Shown here piece after piece: positions 11,127-22,737 of a DNA stretch of 64,000 nt. Numbering within the stretch: position 1 is the first letter of the stretch; every line of letters begins with the position of its first letter. The position numbers and the translations under genes are program-made. This stretch comes from Zasmidium citrigriseum (Eukaryota > Ascomycota > Dothideomycetes > Mycosphaerellales > Mycosphaerellaceae): the NCBI GenBank assembly GCA_002786025.1, contig NHNW01000090.1, positions 20,175 to 84,174 on the forward strand, given 5' to 3'. The notes under the pieces are model-generated. The model did no database searches and had not been told where the DNA came from. It saw only the letters and a program-made list of their open reading frames with translations.

Positions 11127-11450
11127 GATGGAATTGAAATGAACATGATGAGGATTGAACGATAGGAGATGAGATGGATGTTGGAAAGAATCGGAATTTC
11201 GGTGGCCAGAAGAGGAAGTTGAAATGGCCAAGCCTGATGCGGATGCGAGGCAGTGTTGAATCCAGGAACGATGGTCTAGATCTCTACTACAATGAATTCT
11301 CCGTCAGCGTCAGCGTCGGAGTAGGAAAGGTTGGGGGCTGGTTTGAGCAATTATCTTTCAAGCAACTTTGTCGCCTCATCTCTATGCTACACTTCGATAC
11401 CGGCGTTCCATTCACCGCCGTAGCTACTATTCACACAACATCTTCAAAGC
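11127..11450. other. Intergenic, 324 nt
   Basis: The promoter of the dioxygenase gene and the 3' UTR of the upstream SAC3 gene share this space. I see no other feature. Confidence 0.5.
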
Positions 11451-14400
11451 TCAATCGCTAAGCTCAATCGCCTCCTCAGCGGTATTGCCCACCACTTGCA
11501 ATGCCGGATTGGCTTTTGGCGCCTGTTGCTGCGCTCGCTGATTGAAGGCATGGTTCAGTGCAGCGAAAGGGCTCGCGCCATCGTCTTCCTCTTCGTCATC
11601 TTCATCGAAGTCTCCTTCCTCCTCCTCGAGATCGCCTTCGTCCTCGTCATCGCCATATTCCTCAGCTTCTTCATCGTAGTACCCATTGGGCTGCTCGTCC
11701 TCGTCGTCATCATAGCCGTCGACTGGGTTGCCATCTTCGTCGTACTCTTCATCGTAACCTTCTTCTGGCTCTTCATCAGAGTATTGGTAACTATCCGGCT
11801 GGGCACGGGCAAATCGTTGCCCTTGATCGTGCTGAGTCCATCCGTCTTCTTCTTCTTCTTCTGGCTCATCGCCATCGGCTTCTTCTTCGTCTTCGCCAGT
11901 TTGATCGGCCAGGGCAGCGAAGGAATTGGCATAGTCATATGCGCCCTGAAGGAGCTCGGTGCCGTCGGCTTCCTCAAATGACTGCATGGCACTCTGGTCC
12001 CCAAATGCCGTCGCATCCACCTCATCCTGCGTACCGTTGCCAAAGTACTGGCGCTGTCCGTACGAAACTTCGCCACCTTCAGCCTCTTCGTCATCAGAAA
12101 GCAGCGAGATGGCTTCTGAGGCCGCTTGCGACGGCATGTACGAGTTGGTCTGCGGTGGAGTAGGGCTACCATGAGTCGTTGGTGCGGCTGGTGGAGGGTG
12201 ACCAAATGTGTGAGCCAGTGACTGGTTGATCTGCGAAGGCTGTACGGTTTGATCGTTGTCAATGCTTGAGGGTTGGCCAAAAGCCGGTGACAAGGTGTTC
12301 GTCGCGGTGGCTTGCAAGAAGGGATTCGGACCCATTGTCGTAGGCGGGGCAAATGAAGACGATTGAGAGAATGGGTTCCGCGTTGTCGCTTGCGTCCCGG
12401 ATTGCTGAGACCCAAAACCAGACACAGGCTTGGCAGATCCGAAGCCCGCTCCAGTGACGCCGCCAAATGCAGAGGTGGAACCAGATCCAGAAACAGCTGC
12501 GCCAAAGGGCGCGAATGGTCTCGCGGTTGAAGCACCGGTGGATTGGTGCGCCCTCGGCTGTCCATTCGTCTTTGGACCTGATGCATCTCCGCTAGCAGCA
12601 GCAGCGCCTCTGGTAGCACCGAAATCTGGAATCTTCGAGGCAGCTTTGGACATGGTTTGAGGGATGTCCGCAGCAGGATCTGCAGCACGATCGTCTGCTC
12701 GTGACACCGGGCGACTGTTGTCGCGAGATCTGGAAGCACGTTTCTCAAGCGCACGCTCTCTTGCCAGACCGTACTCTTCGCGAGGCACGAAACGACTCTC
12801 GCGGAGCTGGTATGCCGGGATACTCCGTCCACCTCCTGAGCGGTCAAGGTCCGAGTAACCGTAAGACGCGCGCAGTCTAGCTTCAGCGCGGGCTTTCTCC
12901 ATAGAAGGCGATTCGTTTGATGACAGCGAACCGCTCATGCTTCTTCGGAGCTCCTCTTTCATTTCGGACTCGCCCTCCTGAAGTGCCTCTCTCGCTGCTC
13001 TGAGACGTGCGAAAAGCGCCTCATCCTCATCATTTGTCTTCGGCTTCGCAGCTGGAGGAGGCATAGATTCTCGATCGCGCTGCTGTTCGGACGTCAGAGC
13101 GTTGCTGGGAGGTGTGCTACGCCTTGACGATCTGATCCTGTCGAGATCGAATGATTCCGAACGTTGTCGCTTCATGCCGCGAGGCTCGCTAGTGATGCTG
13201 CTCACAGGCCCAGGGTTTACGCCAAGTGCCTTCATTCGGAAGTAGGTGGACTTGGTAGTGCTTGCCTTGTTCGTGTGGTCGTTCGCTGTTGTGTATCCAA
13301 GGAATGCCGACCTGCTTGCATTGGTGTTGCTGGTTGGTGCCTTGCTGATGCGACCTCGATCGTCAACGTGGCTGCTTCCCTTCTGTCGCTTGTTCTCTGC
13401 CGCCACATCCCGTCCGTTTGTCGAAGCAGTCCGCTTACTGCCGGCCGTCGCTTGCATGTCGCCGGCAACAGACTTGAAGAGTGCGTCAACAACGTCTTTC
13501 TTGTCGCGACGATGTCGTCCAACAGGTGGAAGGCTCTCTCGCCGAATCGACGAGGCGTCCGTGTCGCTGAAGTTGTCCAGAGGTTCCCCCGCCGTTGACT
13601 TCCGCAATCTCTCTCGAGTTCGCTCTCTCCGCTGACGACTCTTCGCCGCAAGTCGTCGATGGCGAGCGAAACCTCTCCACCACACACCGTATTCTCTGAT
13701 GAGCCTCCTCTCTTCAAGAGCTTGACACTTGATCTTGCACTTCTCGTCAAATACCTTCTCTTGCGCTTCGAGAATTACCTGCTTCGTGATGAAGTCCAGG
13801 TATTGCTTGAGGAAGCCGTTGTCGAGGTCAAACGTCAAATGCGCCGCAATCTTGTCGAGTTGTTCTTCAGCAGCAGATTTTTGCGTGGCTGAAAAAGTTG
13901 CGGGCTTTGTTTGTGGTTGAGCTGGCTTCTCGCTTTGTTTGTCCGCAAACAGCTCGCGACGAGGCGCATCGACTGGCGTGTGCCCTGACTGAGGTTGCGA
14001 AGTCTCAGCGGACGCGCTGTCGTCACCAGCCGTGAATGAGTGTGAAAGCGGGCTGGGCTTCTTGGTCTTATGCGCCTCCCAGCTGGAAGCCGATGGACGT
14101 CGCGGAGGTGATTGTGAGCCCGGGTTGGAGATGGTCGCGTTCTGCGTGGTGTGTGTTGTTTGCTGCTGGTTCGTTGAAGAGGGTGGTGGTGGAGCTTGGG
14201 CAGCCGGTTTAAGGTTTGTCTCAGGTTGTTGCGCGGGAAGGCTTGGCGCGGCAGGTGCGCCGTTTGTCGCTCCAAACTGGACGGAACTCTTTTCTGCCGC
14301 TGGTGGTTGCTCAGGCTTTGCAGAGGCACCAGAGAAGGAGAAGCTCGGTGCTGGCGCTGTGCTCTTCTCCGACACAGCTCCAAATGGGTTCGAAGACAAT

Positions 14401-16734
14401 TCAAGTCCGAGCTGAGGCGGAGGCTGTTCACTGGCGGACGTTGTCTTCGGGGCGAATGGGTTCGCAGGCGTATTAGAAGAAGTGGCCGGCTGTCCAAACG
14501 GCGACGATGGGGTCTTCGTTGACTCTGCTCCCAAGGTGCCACCAGTAATCCCAGGAGTCGCGCTCGTGCTCGTAAAGTTGAAACCCGGAAACTTTGGGGA
14601 CGCGGATGGCGAGGTCTCCACAGGCTTTGACGACGCCTCGTCTTTGGCCTTGGCCGACAAGAAGTCAAACGGCGACTTTTTCTCTGTAGTCTCGCTGGGC
14701 TTTGCTGGATCCGCTGGCTTGAAGCTGAAACCAGAAGAAGGGCGGCCAAAAGGCGAAGACTGAGCGAACGGGGAAGCGCTTGCCAAGCCAAATGGCGAAC
14801 TCGTTCGGCCAAAGCCTGATAATTGGGTCTTCTCGGCGGAGTCAGAATCAAATGTCAGCTTGTCCTGCTTCTCAGCGGCTGGCTTCGTTTCTGGGACGAA
14901 AAGTGAATCCCCGTCTTCGTCTTCGTTCTCTGCTCCGTTCACTCCCTCACCATCTTCCACCGCTGCGGCACCTTGATCCTCTTCTCCCATTGCATCGTCA
15001 ACATTGGCTTGCTCTTCCTCCTCTTCCGCGACCATGCCCGCAGCTCTTGCCTGCCGGACAGTAAGCCCATCAATGACTGCAGGAAATGTTCTGCCATGTC
15101 GCTTATCCTCCACCAACTCCGATTTCAGCTGACTACACTTCGCGGCCTGACCCTTGGGCAACGGCTTGCCCGCAAGATACCTGATGTCGAGGTATTCTTG
15201 GCCGTCTTCTTGACGAGTCTGGAATTGCAGACTCCAGCGGCCGACAAAGTCTTCCAAGTCGCCGTCGTCGTCGAAGTTGAGTAGTCGATTGAGCTCCTCC
15301 GCACTCCATTCGGTGTTCGGGTCGAGCACTCCTTCCTTCTTCTTCGTTACTCTCGCAGATCGCACAATTGCACTCAAGGCCATTTCGCGGATCATCATGA
15401 AATGCGTCTCGGCAACGCAAGCCAACAGGTAAGACACCTTTGTTGATTCGACGAGCTTCCAGAACTTTTCCCAGTCCTGGCGTGCTATCACATGCTGTGT
15501 CTTGTCGATGGGCCCTTCGGGCCAGATTGTGCTGCAAGCAGCTGTGTAGACCTCAACAGCAGCTCGGACGCGGCAATCCTCTGTGATGGCTGTGGGCCAA
15601 CTCTGAATGCGGTCTTCCAGGTCGGGAGTCGGGTCGCGGAGTTGAAGGATGACGCAGTACGCTCGAAACTCAGCTTCGTTCGGAAGGTCTAATCGTCCTC
15701 GTGTATCGTCGTAGTACTGCATGAGAGAGAGCAAGGTCCTATCCAGTTGCTCCCTCTCTTGCTGTGGATCGTATTTCCCATATGGCTTGTTTGGGCCGGC
15801 CAGCTCGTGAAGCGAGACGATGTGGAAGCGCGCAATCCGCTCATAGCATTCAATGGCGATCCGCAAGTCGTCCAACTTTTTGAGCTGTTGGATGGAAAAA
15901 TCGTTCCGAATGGCGCGAGTCCTGTCCCAGACAAAGTGATGTACCTTTCCAAGCGCAGGAGCATTTCCAATGATGTCGTTGAACAGATAGTCACAGGTCT
16001 TCTTGAGAATGGCGGGAGGACGTAGATCAGAGGGCAGCTGCACTTCATCTCCTGCTGCCGACCTTCTGAACGCCTTCACCATACGAGCCTCATCGGGTTC
16101 TGATTCTCCAGATCCGAATGCAGCCTGGTTCGAGCCCTATTCTTGAATCAATATCTGTCCTCTTCCCAACATCTCTAACGCAACTGACCTTCTCTTCAGC
16201 CCAGACTTCATTCCTCACTGTCCTCAGAACCCTCTCATTCTCCGGGCACATATCCTGACATGTCCCCACAATCGTGATCGCTTCTGAGAGGCCGACTTGT
16301 TTGTCAGGATCAGACATCAAGCCCCGCGCGATGGCCTGCTTCTTCTCCCGCTCGCGGTGTTTTTGGAGCTAGATCGAGTTATTCTCTGCCCGGCGTCAGC
16401 AGCCCAAGGCTCGGGGCCCACTCACCTGCTCTTGTCGCTCCTGCCATGTTCCTGACGATATCGCGACACCAGCGACAGGTTTCCGCATGGGGGGTTGTTG
16501 CTTGAATGGATTCCCGCGCTGTGCAAAGCCACCTCGACCCTTGGTAGCGGCCGCGCCATTCGGGGCCGCCCCTTGACCGAATCCGCCTCGTCCATTGCTA
16601 TTCCCTCGTCGCGAAGGATTGTTTGTGCCTCGACCGCGGCCGCGCGACGATCCGCGGAAAGGTGTGTTGGATTGCGCGTTGAAGACGTTACCGCGATCGC
16701 GTCCTGGGAAACCTCCGCTTCTCACTTGCGACAT
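11451..16734 (-). CDS. SAC3: SAC3/GANP domain protein, TREX-2 mRNA export scaffold
   Basis: Scaffold of the TREX-2 complex linking transcription to mRNA export at the nuclear pore; 1,724 aa. Exons: 16734-16426, 16368-16189 and 16136-11451. Residues 1-103 form an RG/FG-poor but R-G-G-rich basic tail. At about 139 comes the family signature G-T-C-x-D-M-C-P-E-x-E-R, opening the SAC3/GANP alpha-helical/PCI domain (to about 500). Residues about 598-768 are rich in S-P-F-G, N-P-F and F-x-F repeats like those of nucleoporins. A long charged helix around 925-1010 with W-W-R-G-F is the likely Sus1/Cdc31-binding CID. A second FG-type stretch lies at about 1365-1465, and an extremely acidic tail at about 1568-1690. 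Yeast Sac3 is shorter (about 1,300 aa); the extra length is disordered. The ATG at 16734 follows a TTG-initiated open extension. Confidence 0.93.
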
Positions 16735-17374
16735 GGTCGCCAATGTGAGAGGTAGGTAGAGGCGGCGTCATGTGGGTTAACGTCGAGGTCGACTCGAATC
16801 GGCGACGGATGGGCGAGGGAATGGGCGCATTGTCGAGCAGCGCTTTGTGTCGCGGTCGTCTGGTCTTCACGTCTGGCTCTTTGACGTTGGCCCGTGCGTG
16901 CCGCTTTGGCGCTAGCGCCCATCTGAGTTTCGGCTGTCACGAGCCCAAAATCAACAGCACCTCGTCACCGTCTTCACTTCACTCACAGCACATGCACAGA
17001 GTCAGGAACGTCTTGTTATGCACATTCGTTTTACCATTATGCAGTCTATCTAAAATCACCGATATCGAAATCGACATTATCCCCACGCCCGTGCCGACAG
17101 CGGCATCGCCAGCGCTCTCATTGACCTCGTGCTCTCATCGCTCATTTCTCATGCCGAAACAGGGTCGAAGCCGGAATCGGTGCTAATTACACTCGATACT
17201 GTACAATGTTGGTTGAGTATCTTCAGAGAAGACGAAAATGCAGGCAATAGGAATGGTTTGGTGACCAATGAACACTCGCTTCAACGCTCGTCAAATCAAT
17301 GCGGTCCGAAAGGACTGTCTGGGGGCAGGTCGCCAACCGAGTGAGCGGCGGCATCACTGCAAGACTTCGTCTCA
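16735..17374. other. Intergenic, 640 nt
   Basis: This is the SAC3 promoter region together with the 3' flank of the gene that follows. It includes a short run of alternating T/A-rich sequence near 17010-17080. No open frame with conserved character and no RNA gene are seen. Confidence 0.5.
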
Positions 17375-19554
17375 TCAAGCTGGGTTGTGACACTGGCCGT
17401 TGAACGGTCTGCCTTCCCAGCTAGATGGCTGAGTGAAAGGCAGTCCGTGGATTCCGTTCGGGGCAATGTGTTGTCTGGCCAGCTCGTGATGGCCTTGGAA
17501 GGGCTGCGAAGGAGGAGCCTGGAATTCTCCCACAGATGGATCCACATTCGATGGAACAAAGTACTGGCTCGGCGCCATGCTGTTCGAGTATGGCTGGCAA
17601 GCAGGTCCAACACATTCCTGGGGCATGAAGTTGCTGAGTGGCATGGGCATCATACCCGATGGTGAGTACATCGGCGCGCTGGAGACTGGTTGGAACTGTG
17701 GCTCTGGTATCTGCTGGACTTGATGGACCCGGACCATGTGTTGCTGTTCGGGTTGCTGAGAATATGCGTACTCGGGATGGCTTCCAAAGCTGGATGGAGC
17801 CTGGTGTCCAGTTTGCCAATGATCTGGCATCGCGAACGTGCTTGCGGGCGTCTGGTACATGTTTTGGGTCACACCTTGGTCCACCCAGTGGCCTTGAGTC
17901 GAATCGATGTGGCGCCACTCGCCTTCGGCACTCGAATCTCTCTTCATTGGCGTTGCATCGTACTGATCCTGGACACGACTGCCAGATGCGGAATTGTAAC
18001 CAGTATTGTCTTGAGCTGGTCGCGCATTTCTCTTAGGAGCAGCATTGGAAGGCATCGATTGTCTTGGTGCTTCGCTTGGAATGCCATCCATCATGTCGAT
18101 GACTGGATGCTGAAACTGGTCATCGACGGTGGAGTTCCGCCTCGACCTCTTGATCCGCTTGCAGTCACCAGACTCGGAGGATTCGCGAGATGACCGCTCG
18201 ACTTTGAAGTCAACGGCGGCGGTGAAAGGTCGCTTGGCAGGCAGAGTTTTCTTGTCTTCCTCATGCTCGACCCAGTTAAACGTGGTGTCGGGATCTGCTA
18301 TACTGGTCAGCACATGAAATGAGTCGGAGCGACTTTGCGGAAGCCCACCTCTCTCGCCGTTGAGGTATCCTTCCTCCTTCTCGGCCACATCATACATCTG
18401 GGTGAGAAGGTCCTTCTTGATGTCTGTTCTCTTCTTGTCTTCTTTCTGAAGCTCCTCAAAGATGGATACACCGGCTAGCTCAGCCAGGAACCTGGTCCAC
18501 CCCTCGGCGACATGGATCGGATGGGGCTCGGACTTGTCCTCATTCCACTCCTTGAGTTGTGCGGGCGTCGGTCGAAGTCGCAGAAGGTGAAGGCATAGCC
18601 TCATCCGTTCTGTAACGATCAGAAACAATGAATGAGCTCGACATGATTGGGGAACTTACCATCTCTCCTTATGTGGTCGGGCTCGATGAATCGACAATCC
18701 TTGGTATCTGGCCACCATCCCGGGACTCTTGGCTTGAATCCGTCGATCTCTTCACCTTTCTTGTTCTGATAAGGGAACTTGGCTTGCTTCTTGGGGCAGA
18801 TGCCTTTGATCCAGGCTTTGGCAATCTTCTTGACGGCGAGTTGTTGCATGCGCTTTAGTGTCGCGGCCAGGAAGTCACACACCGCTGTCGTGTCATCGAT
18901 CCGATAAGTCCTAGATATTTTCTTGGGTTTCACGGTCTCTTCTTCGGGTTCTGAGGGCGAGAGATCCTGTACTTGTTCCGCCTCTGGATATGTCTCGATG
19001 GGGCAGTGTCTTGAAGCGTTGCAGGGTAACATGGACCGACCGCGATCGGCGCGCTGACGGGCGGTGCGGTAGACTCGACTTGTTTGGACCGACCCAAAAT
19101 TCTGAGGTACGAGAGGGAACTCTTCATCGCCATAGTCGGATCCTTCCTCGTCATCAATCGAGATGGCGGCTGTCTTTCAGTCAGCATTAGAACAGACAAG
19201 AACGTGTGTTGGACTTACAGGTCGGCTCGGGCATGACAAACTCTTCATGGACACCCTTTGCAATAGCATCCTGGAATATCGAGTCTATACCTTGCTCATC
19301 GAGGAAACCCTTGACCTGGCCCGAAGCATGGACCCGGACCTTGCCGTCCTCATCAAGTCTAATGAAGGCGAACGACTGTCTGTCATCAAGGCCCTTGGAT
19401 GCCAGGGCATGTTTGATGGATTCGATTGTCTATCGAAGGTCAGATTGAGGGCTCGAATGAAGGATGACAGAATGCATACCTCATCCTTGAGGACCTTGCG
19501 GTCCTGTTTTCTGGGACTGTGTCCGTGCGTCATGCTGTCTGGAAGGTCTACCAT
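17375..19554 (-). CDS. YDR124W/AFUB_079030-like domain protein (former DUF2841)
   Basis: Fungal protein of unknown biochemical role, about 658 aa. Exons: 19554-19480, 19429-19219, 19169-18660, 18609-18349 and 18294-17375. The intron at 18295-18348 is a multiple of three and may be retained (676 aa). It has a CTGAC branch site and a good acceptor, so I favour splicing. The conserved domain lies at about residues 184-285: Y-R-I-D-D-T-T-A-V, then A-K-A-W-I-K-x-I-x-P-K-K-Q, a G-W-W-P core, and E-P-D-H-I with a helix ending L-H-L-L-R. The family includes the subtelomeric hrmA-associated cluster protein of Aspergillus fumigatus and yeast YDR124W. The second exon has a regular strand/helix pattern. 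The C-terminal 350 residues are disordered and rich in Q, P, S and M, with a basic K-R-I-K-R-S-R-R nuclear signal, which suggests a nuclear protein. Confidence 0.8.
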
Positions 19555-22500
19555 TGCTGCGGTAGTGGGAACACTTGTATTCGTTCTGTCTGTCGATGGA
19601 TCTGAGGAGCGGCCGTGACGTCGTAAATGAAGATTTTGTTTCGATCCTGGGTGGAGGATTAGCATAAGCTTTGATGGATATTGCGTGAGTACTCACTCTA
19701 TGCCCCCATCGATTGAGAGGATCGAAAAACAGAGAACTAACAGTCGTCAGCACGCTTTCATACCACACGAGTGTTACATCCGTACAGATTCCGAGTGCTT
19801 GGCAAGCTGTCTCACTTGGGGTCGTTCAAATACTGAGTCTTTCTTGGGCGAGTGGTGGGCAGGAGCGTCGACGATTGGACTTGATGCTGAGATGATGGTG
19901 GTGGCTGGGAGTGGTATGTGGCGAATCGTTACAGCAGTAGCGACTGTTGCTGATGATGAAGACGAGGTGAAGTTGAAGGCGAAGTTGAAGAGGCACCCGA
20001 TGGAACGGTATACCAGTGGAGGACTAAGAACGATCTCTGGGTGGGCGTTGCGAAGAAATATGAAGGGCGGGCACGAGATCCTCTGGATCTCGTACAATGT
20101 TCGGCTAAAGGCGATCGCCTTCGCGTGGATGTTCGGACGATTTGACAGATGTCAACGGAGTCGGCCAGTGGGTACCAACAACCTAGTCAACGCTCAGGGA
20201 AGAGGGCCACCACCCAAGCGCCGACCCAAGATGTGGGCCTACACGATTGCTGAAATCATCAATCTCAGAATCTGGTGATATCCGGAAAGAACGCTTGCTC
20301 ACGGGGCGAAACCAGGCACCACAGCATTACCAAGCTCTAGCGCGCAGTCCCGGACAGCCGATAGTTCATGCTGCCACCTACATCGGTGCATGACCTCGAC
20401 CTGTTGAGAATCGATAGTATTTTGGTTCTCAAATGCACCTGCAACTAGCAAGACCACCAAAAGGAGCAAATTTCCCGCATAATGGTGGAAGCGCATCACC
20501 AGGTCGCAGGAATTGTGTGCCTGCCGCCGCAGCAGCAGCACGCAACAGCAGCAGCAGCCAGCGCAGCACCCGTTCGAACAACCCCGATCCAGGTCCGTGT
20601 GTGTCTATCAAATCAATCTCGTCAGAAAAGGAGCCCGACAGGTTGGGCGCTAGCGTGCGGGAGTCTTGTCGCCATACGCACGATTTGCACCAGTCAGCGA
20701 TCCGCCTCGATCTGAGGAGGTGGACTCCGGAATGTCGTCTGCATCTAGGCGAGATTTCAAAGGGCCAGGGAGTGACCAGGAGGCCTGTCGAAGCCGACGC
20801 GGGATGGCCCGCGGGAGTCGCCCTCCTGCATTGCAGTGCGATCGACCGTTTTGCTTTACAGATGCTGTGTAGCATTCAACCATGCTCGCACTGAGAAGAG
20901 AGCAGAGCGTGATCTGGTTGCGTTGCAGGGCCAACAGCTGCACCCACCTGCATGGAGCGGAGATTTCAAGCAAAACTTGCAATGGTCAGCTGCACGCTGT
21001 GCACGATGCGAGGGACTTGACCAACTTTCCGCCCTGGCTAGAGCCATGCAGCTAGACATACTGGACTGTACGACCTCAGCCGTCGTCGAGCACGTCGTGG
21101 GCAACGACCTGTGCAATCTTCTAGAACCGGGACACGGGCTCGGCGGTGTAACGATGCACACTCAACGCTCATCTCAGCCTTGTGCCTGACCCTTCGCTTG
21201 AACGCCACTCCCAATCAGCAGAGCACGTACGCTGAAGACGTAGCACCACCACGGGAGATGGTAGCGGGTAATGGCGACGGTCCGCCGCTCCCGCAATGCA
21301 GGGTGCATCATACGGCACAGTCGACGACAGCACGGTCACTGCTCACCGACTTCACGGGCTCGACCTCAACCGCGTACGCGAGGACGGATAGCAGCATACT
21401 CCTCCCACTGAACGAGCCCGCCCAAAGTTCGGGCGTCAAAAGCAGCTTTTCCCCCAAGCCGCGCCAGGCGCTTCGAAAAAAAAAAAAGTCCACCCACCAC
21501 CAACACGATGTCTCACTTTTCCCCTCTTCCGCAGTGCAGTGTGTCTCGCCTCACCTGATGATGAGAGAAGAAGCACCGCCGCAAGACCTGCCCGCGCAGT
21601 GGAGTCCCCAAACCTCGTGCCCACGAAACAAATCTCCTCCAATTCCTCGTAATGCCCCCATCGTCAGCCTCAGATAGGTAATGACGGGGCGATTTAGTCC
21701 AAAGCTCCATAACAGCGACTATACAAGGGCCTTCGTCACCACTAGATCGCCAAGCGATGGCCTCTCACCAACCAGACGACACAACCCATGCGGAGCAGCG
21801 CCAGGATATGCGATTACCCGATCCGGTTTAATCAGTCTTCCTCCCCTACTAGTAAGGGAAGCGATGCCCTTCAAACGCTGCAAGTCGACATTTCTTGTGG
21901 AGGACCCCCGGTTTTCGACATGGGGTCCACGCAAGGCCTCTTCTCGGCCTGCGATAGCCGGCGGGCGAAGCCGTCCACTTTTCCAACTCCATGTCCTCGC
22001 TCAGAGTGCGATCTGATCAAGACCCATATATCTCCATCGCCATAGACCAATCTCATCTCTCATCTGTCTTCGGAATCTCACCGTCCAAGCCCTAAGGTTC
22101 TGAGTGAGGGCAGCAGTTCCCTCCCCTGCCCTCGCTCTCCCACGCCCTGCTCTCTTTACCACAGCCCATGCCCACGATCATGCCAGGAACACCCAAGTAG
22201 GAAGATGCAGTGTTGACGCTACAGGACCATCACGACCACGCTATGTTTCGGGGCACCTCTTCCGCCCGTACTCAAACCATCCTTCACTGCTAAATCGGCG
22301 TCGTCGATGGCGCAAACCGCGCTCTGACGGTCGTGGTGGTGTGTGTGGACGGCGTCCGGTCCGATCTCCAAACCCCTGAACTGCCGTCCTGGAAATCGGC
22401 CGGCCCGATCCCCTCCCTCCCTCCCTCCCTCATCGAAAGGAATATGTTGTTATCTGCTCTTCATGGCTGACGCACATGTGCCTGCAAGCCACAACCGTCA

Positions 22501-22737
22501 GACATGCACATGGGCATAACGTCTTCACCGCGTGTAATCCTCCGGGGAAGCATCGGAACGACACGCGCGAACAACGTGGTGGCGTTTGAGGCAATATCAA
22601 AGTATCTTGTGTGAAACTCTTTGCATCAATGCATGATGATGGACGCTCTCTCTAAAACTTTTCTGGGTACATACATCGTAGGTACGTCAAGAAGCCAGCA
22701 AGTAAGTGCTCTAAGGTCATCAAGTCATGATCATGAT
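19555..22737. other. 3.2 kb without a recognisable gene
   Basis: The stretch lies between the 5' end of the YDR124W-like gene and the 3' end of the ABCC gene, both on the minus strand. Many overlapping open frames of 60-190 codons occur in all frames, but none shows conserved motifs, splice support or a codon bias like the neighbours. It holds low-complexity patches: CAG-type triplets near 20525-20570, a run of 12 A at 21476-21487, and a CCCT tract at 22410-22430. It could be an extended promoter, a non-coding transcript or a decayed gene; I cannot decide. Confidence 0.4.
22410..22430. repeat. (CCCT)n microsatellite
   Basis: A tetranucleotide CCCT/CCTC run of about five units lies in the gene-free stretch downstream of the ABCC transporter. 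Confidence 0.85.

Noticed and set aside
11555..12847. 430-codon open frame on the minus strand inside SAC3
   Set aside because: It is a shifted frame of the SAC3 coding strand in low-complexity sequence. Its product is Arg/Pro/Leu/Met-rich without motifs, while the SAC3 frame is continuous and conserved.
13835..14851. 338-codon open frame overlapping the FG region of SAC3
   Set aside because: Shifted-frame shadow of the S/P/F-rich repeats; the Arg/Leu/Pro-rich product has no features of its own.
16117..16141. Box-B-like GGTTCGAGCCC near the SAC3 second intron
   Set aside because: It lies in SAC3 coding sequence at an exon start, with no cloverleaf around it.
19685..20278. 197-codon open frame on the plus strand upstream of the YDR124W-like gene
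   Set aside because: No conserved residues, no splice support and it overlaps the likely promoter; composition looks non-coding.
21111..21677. 188-codon open frame in the gene-free stretch
   Set aside because: The product is Ser/Thr/Pro-rich without domains and contains a homopolymer-derived Lys run from the poly-A tract.
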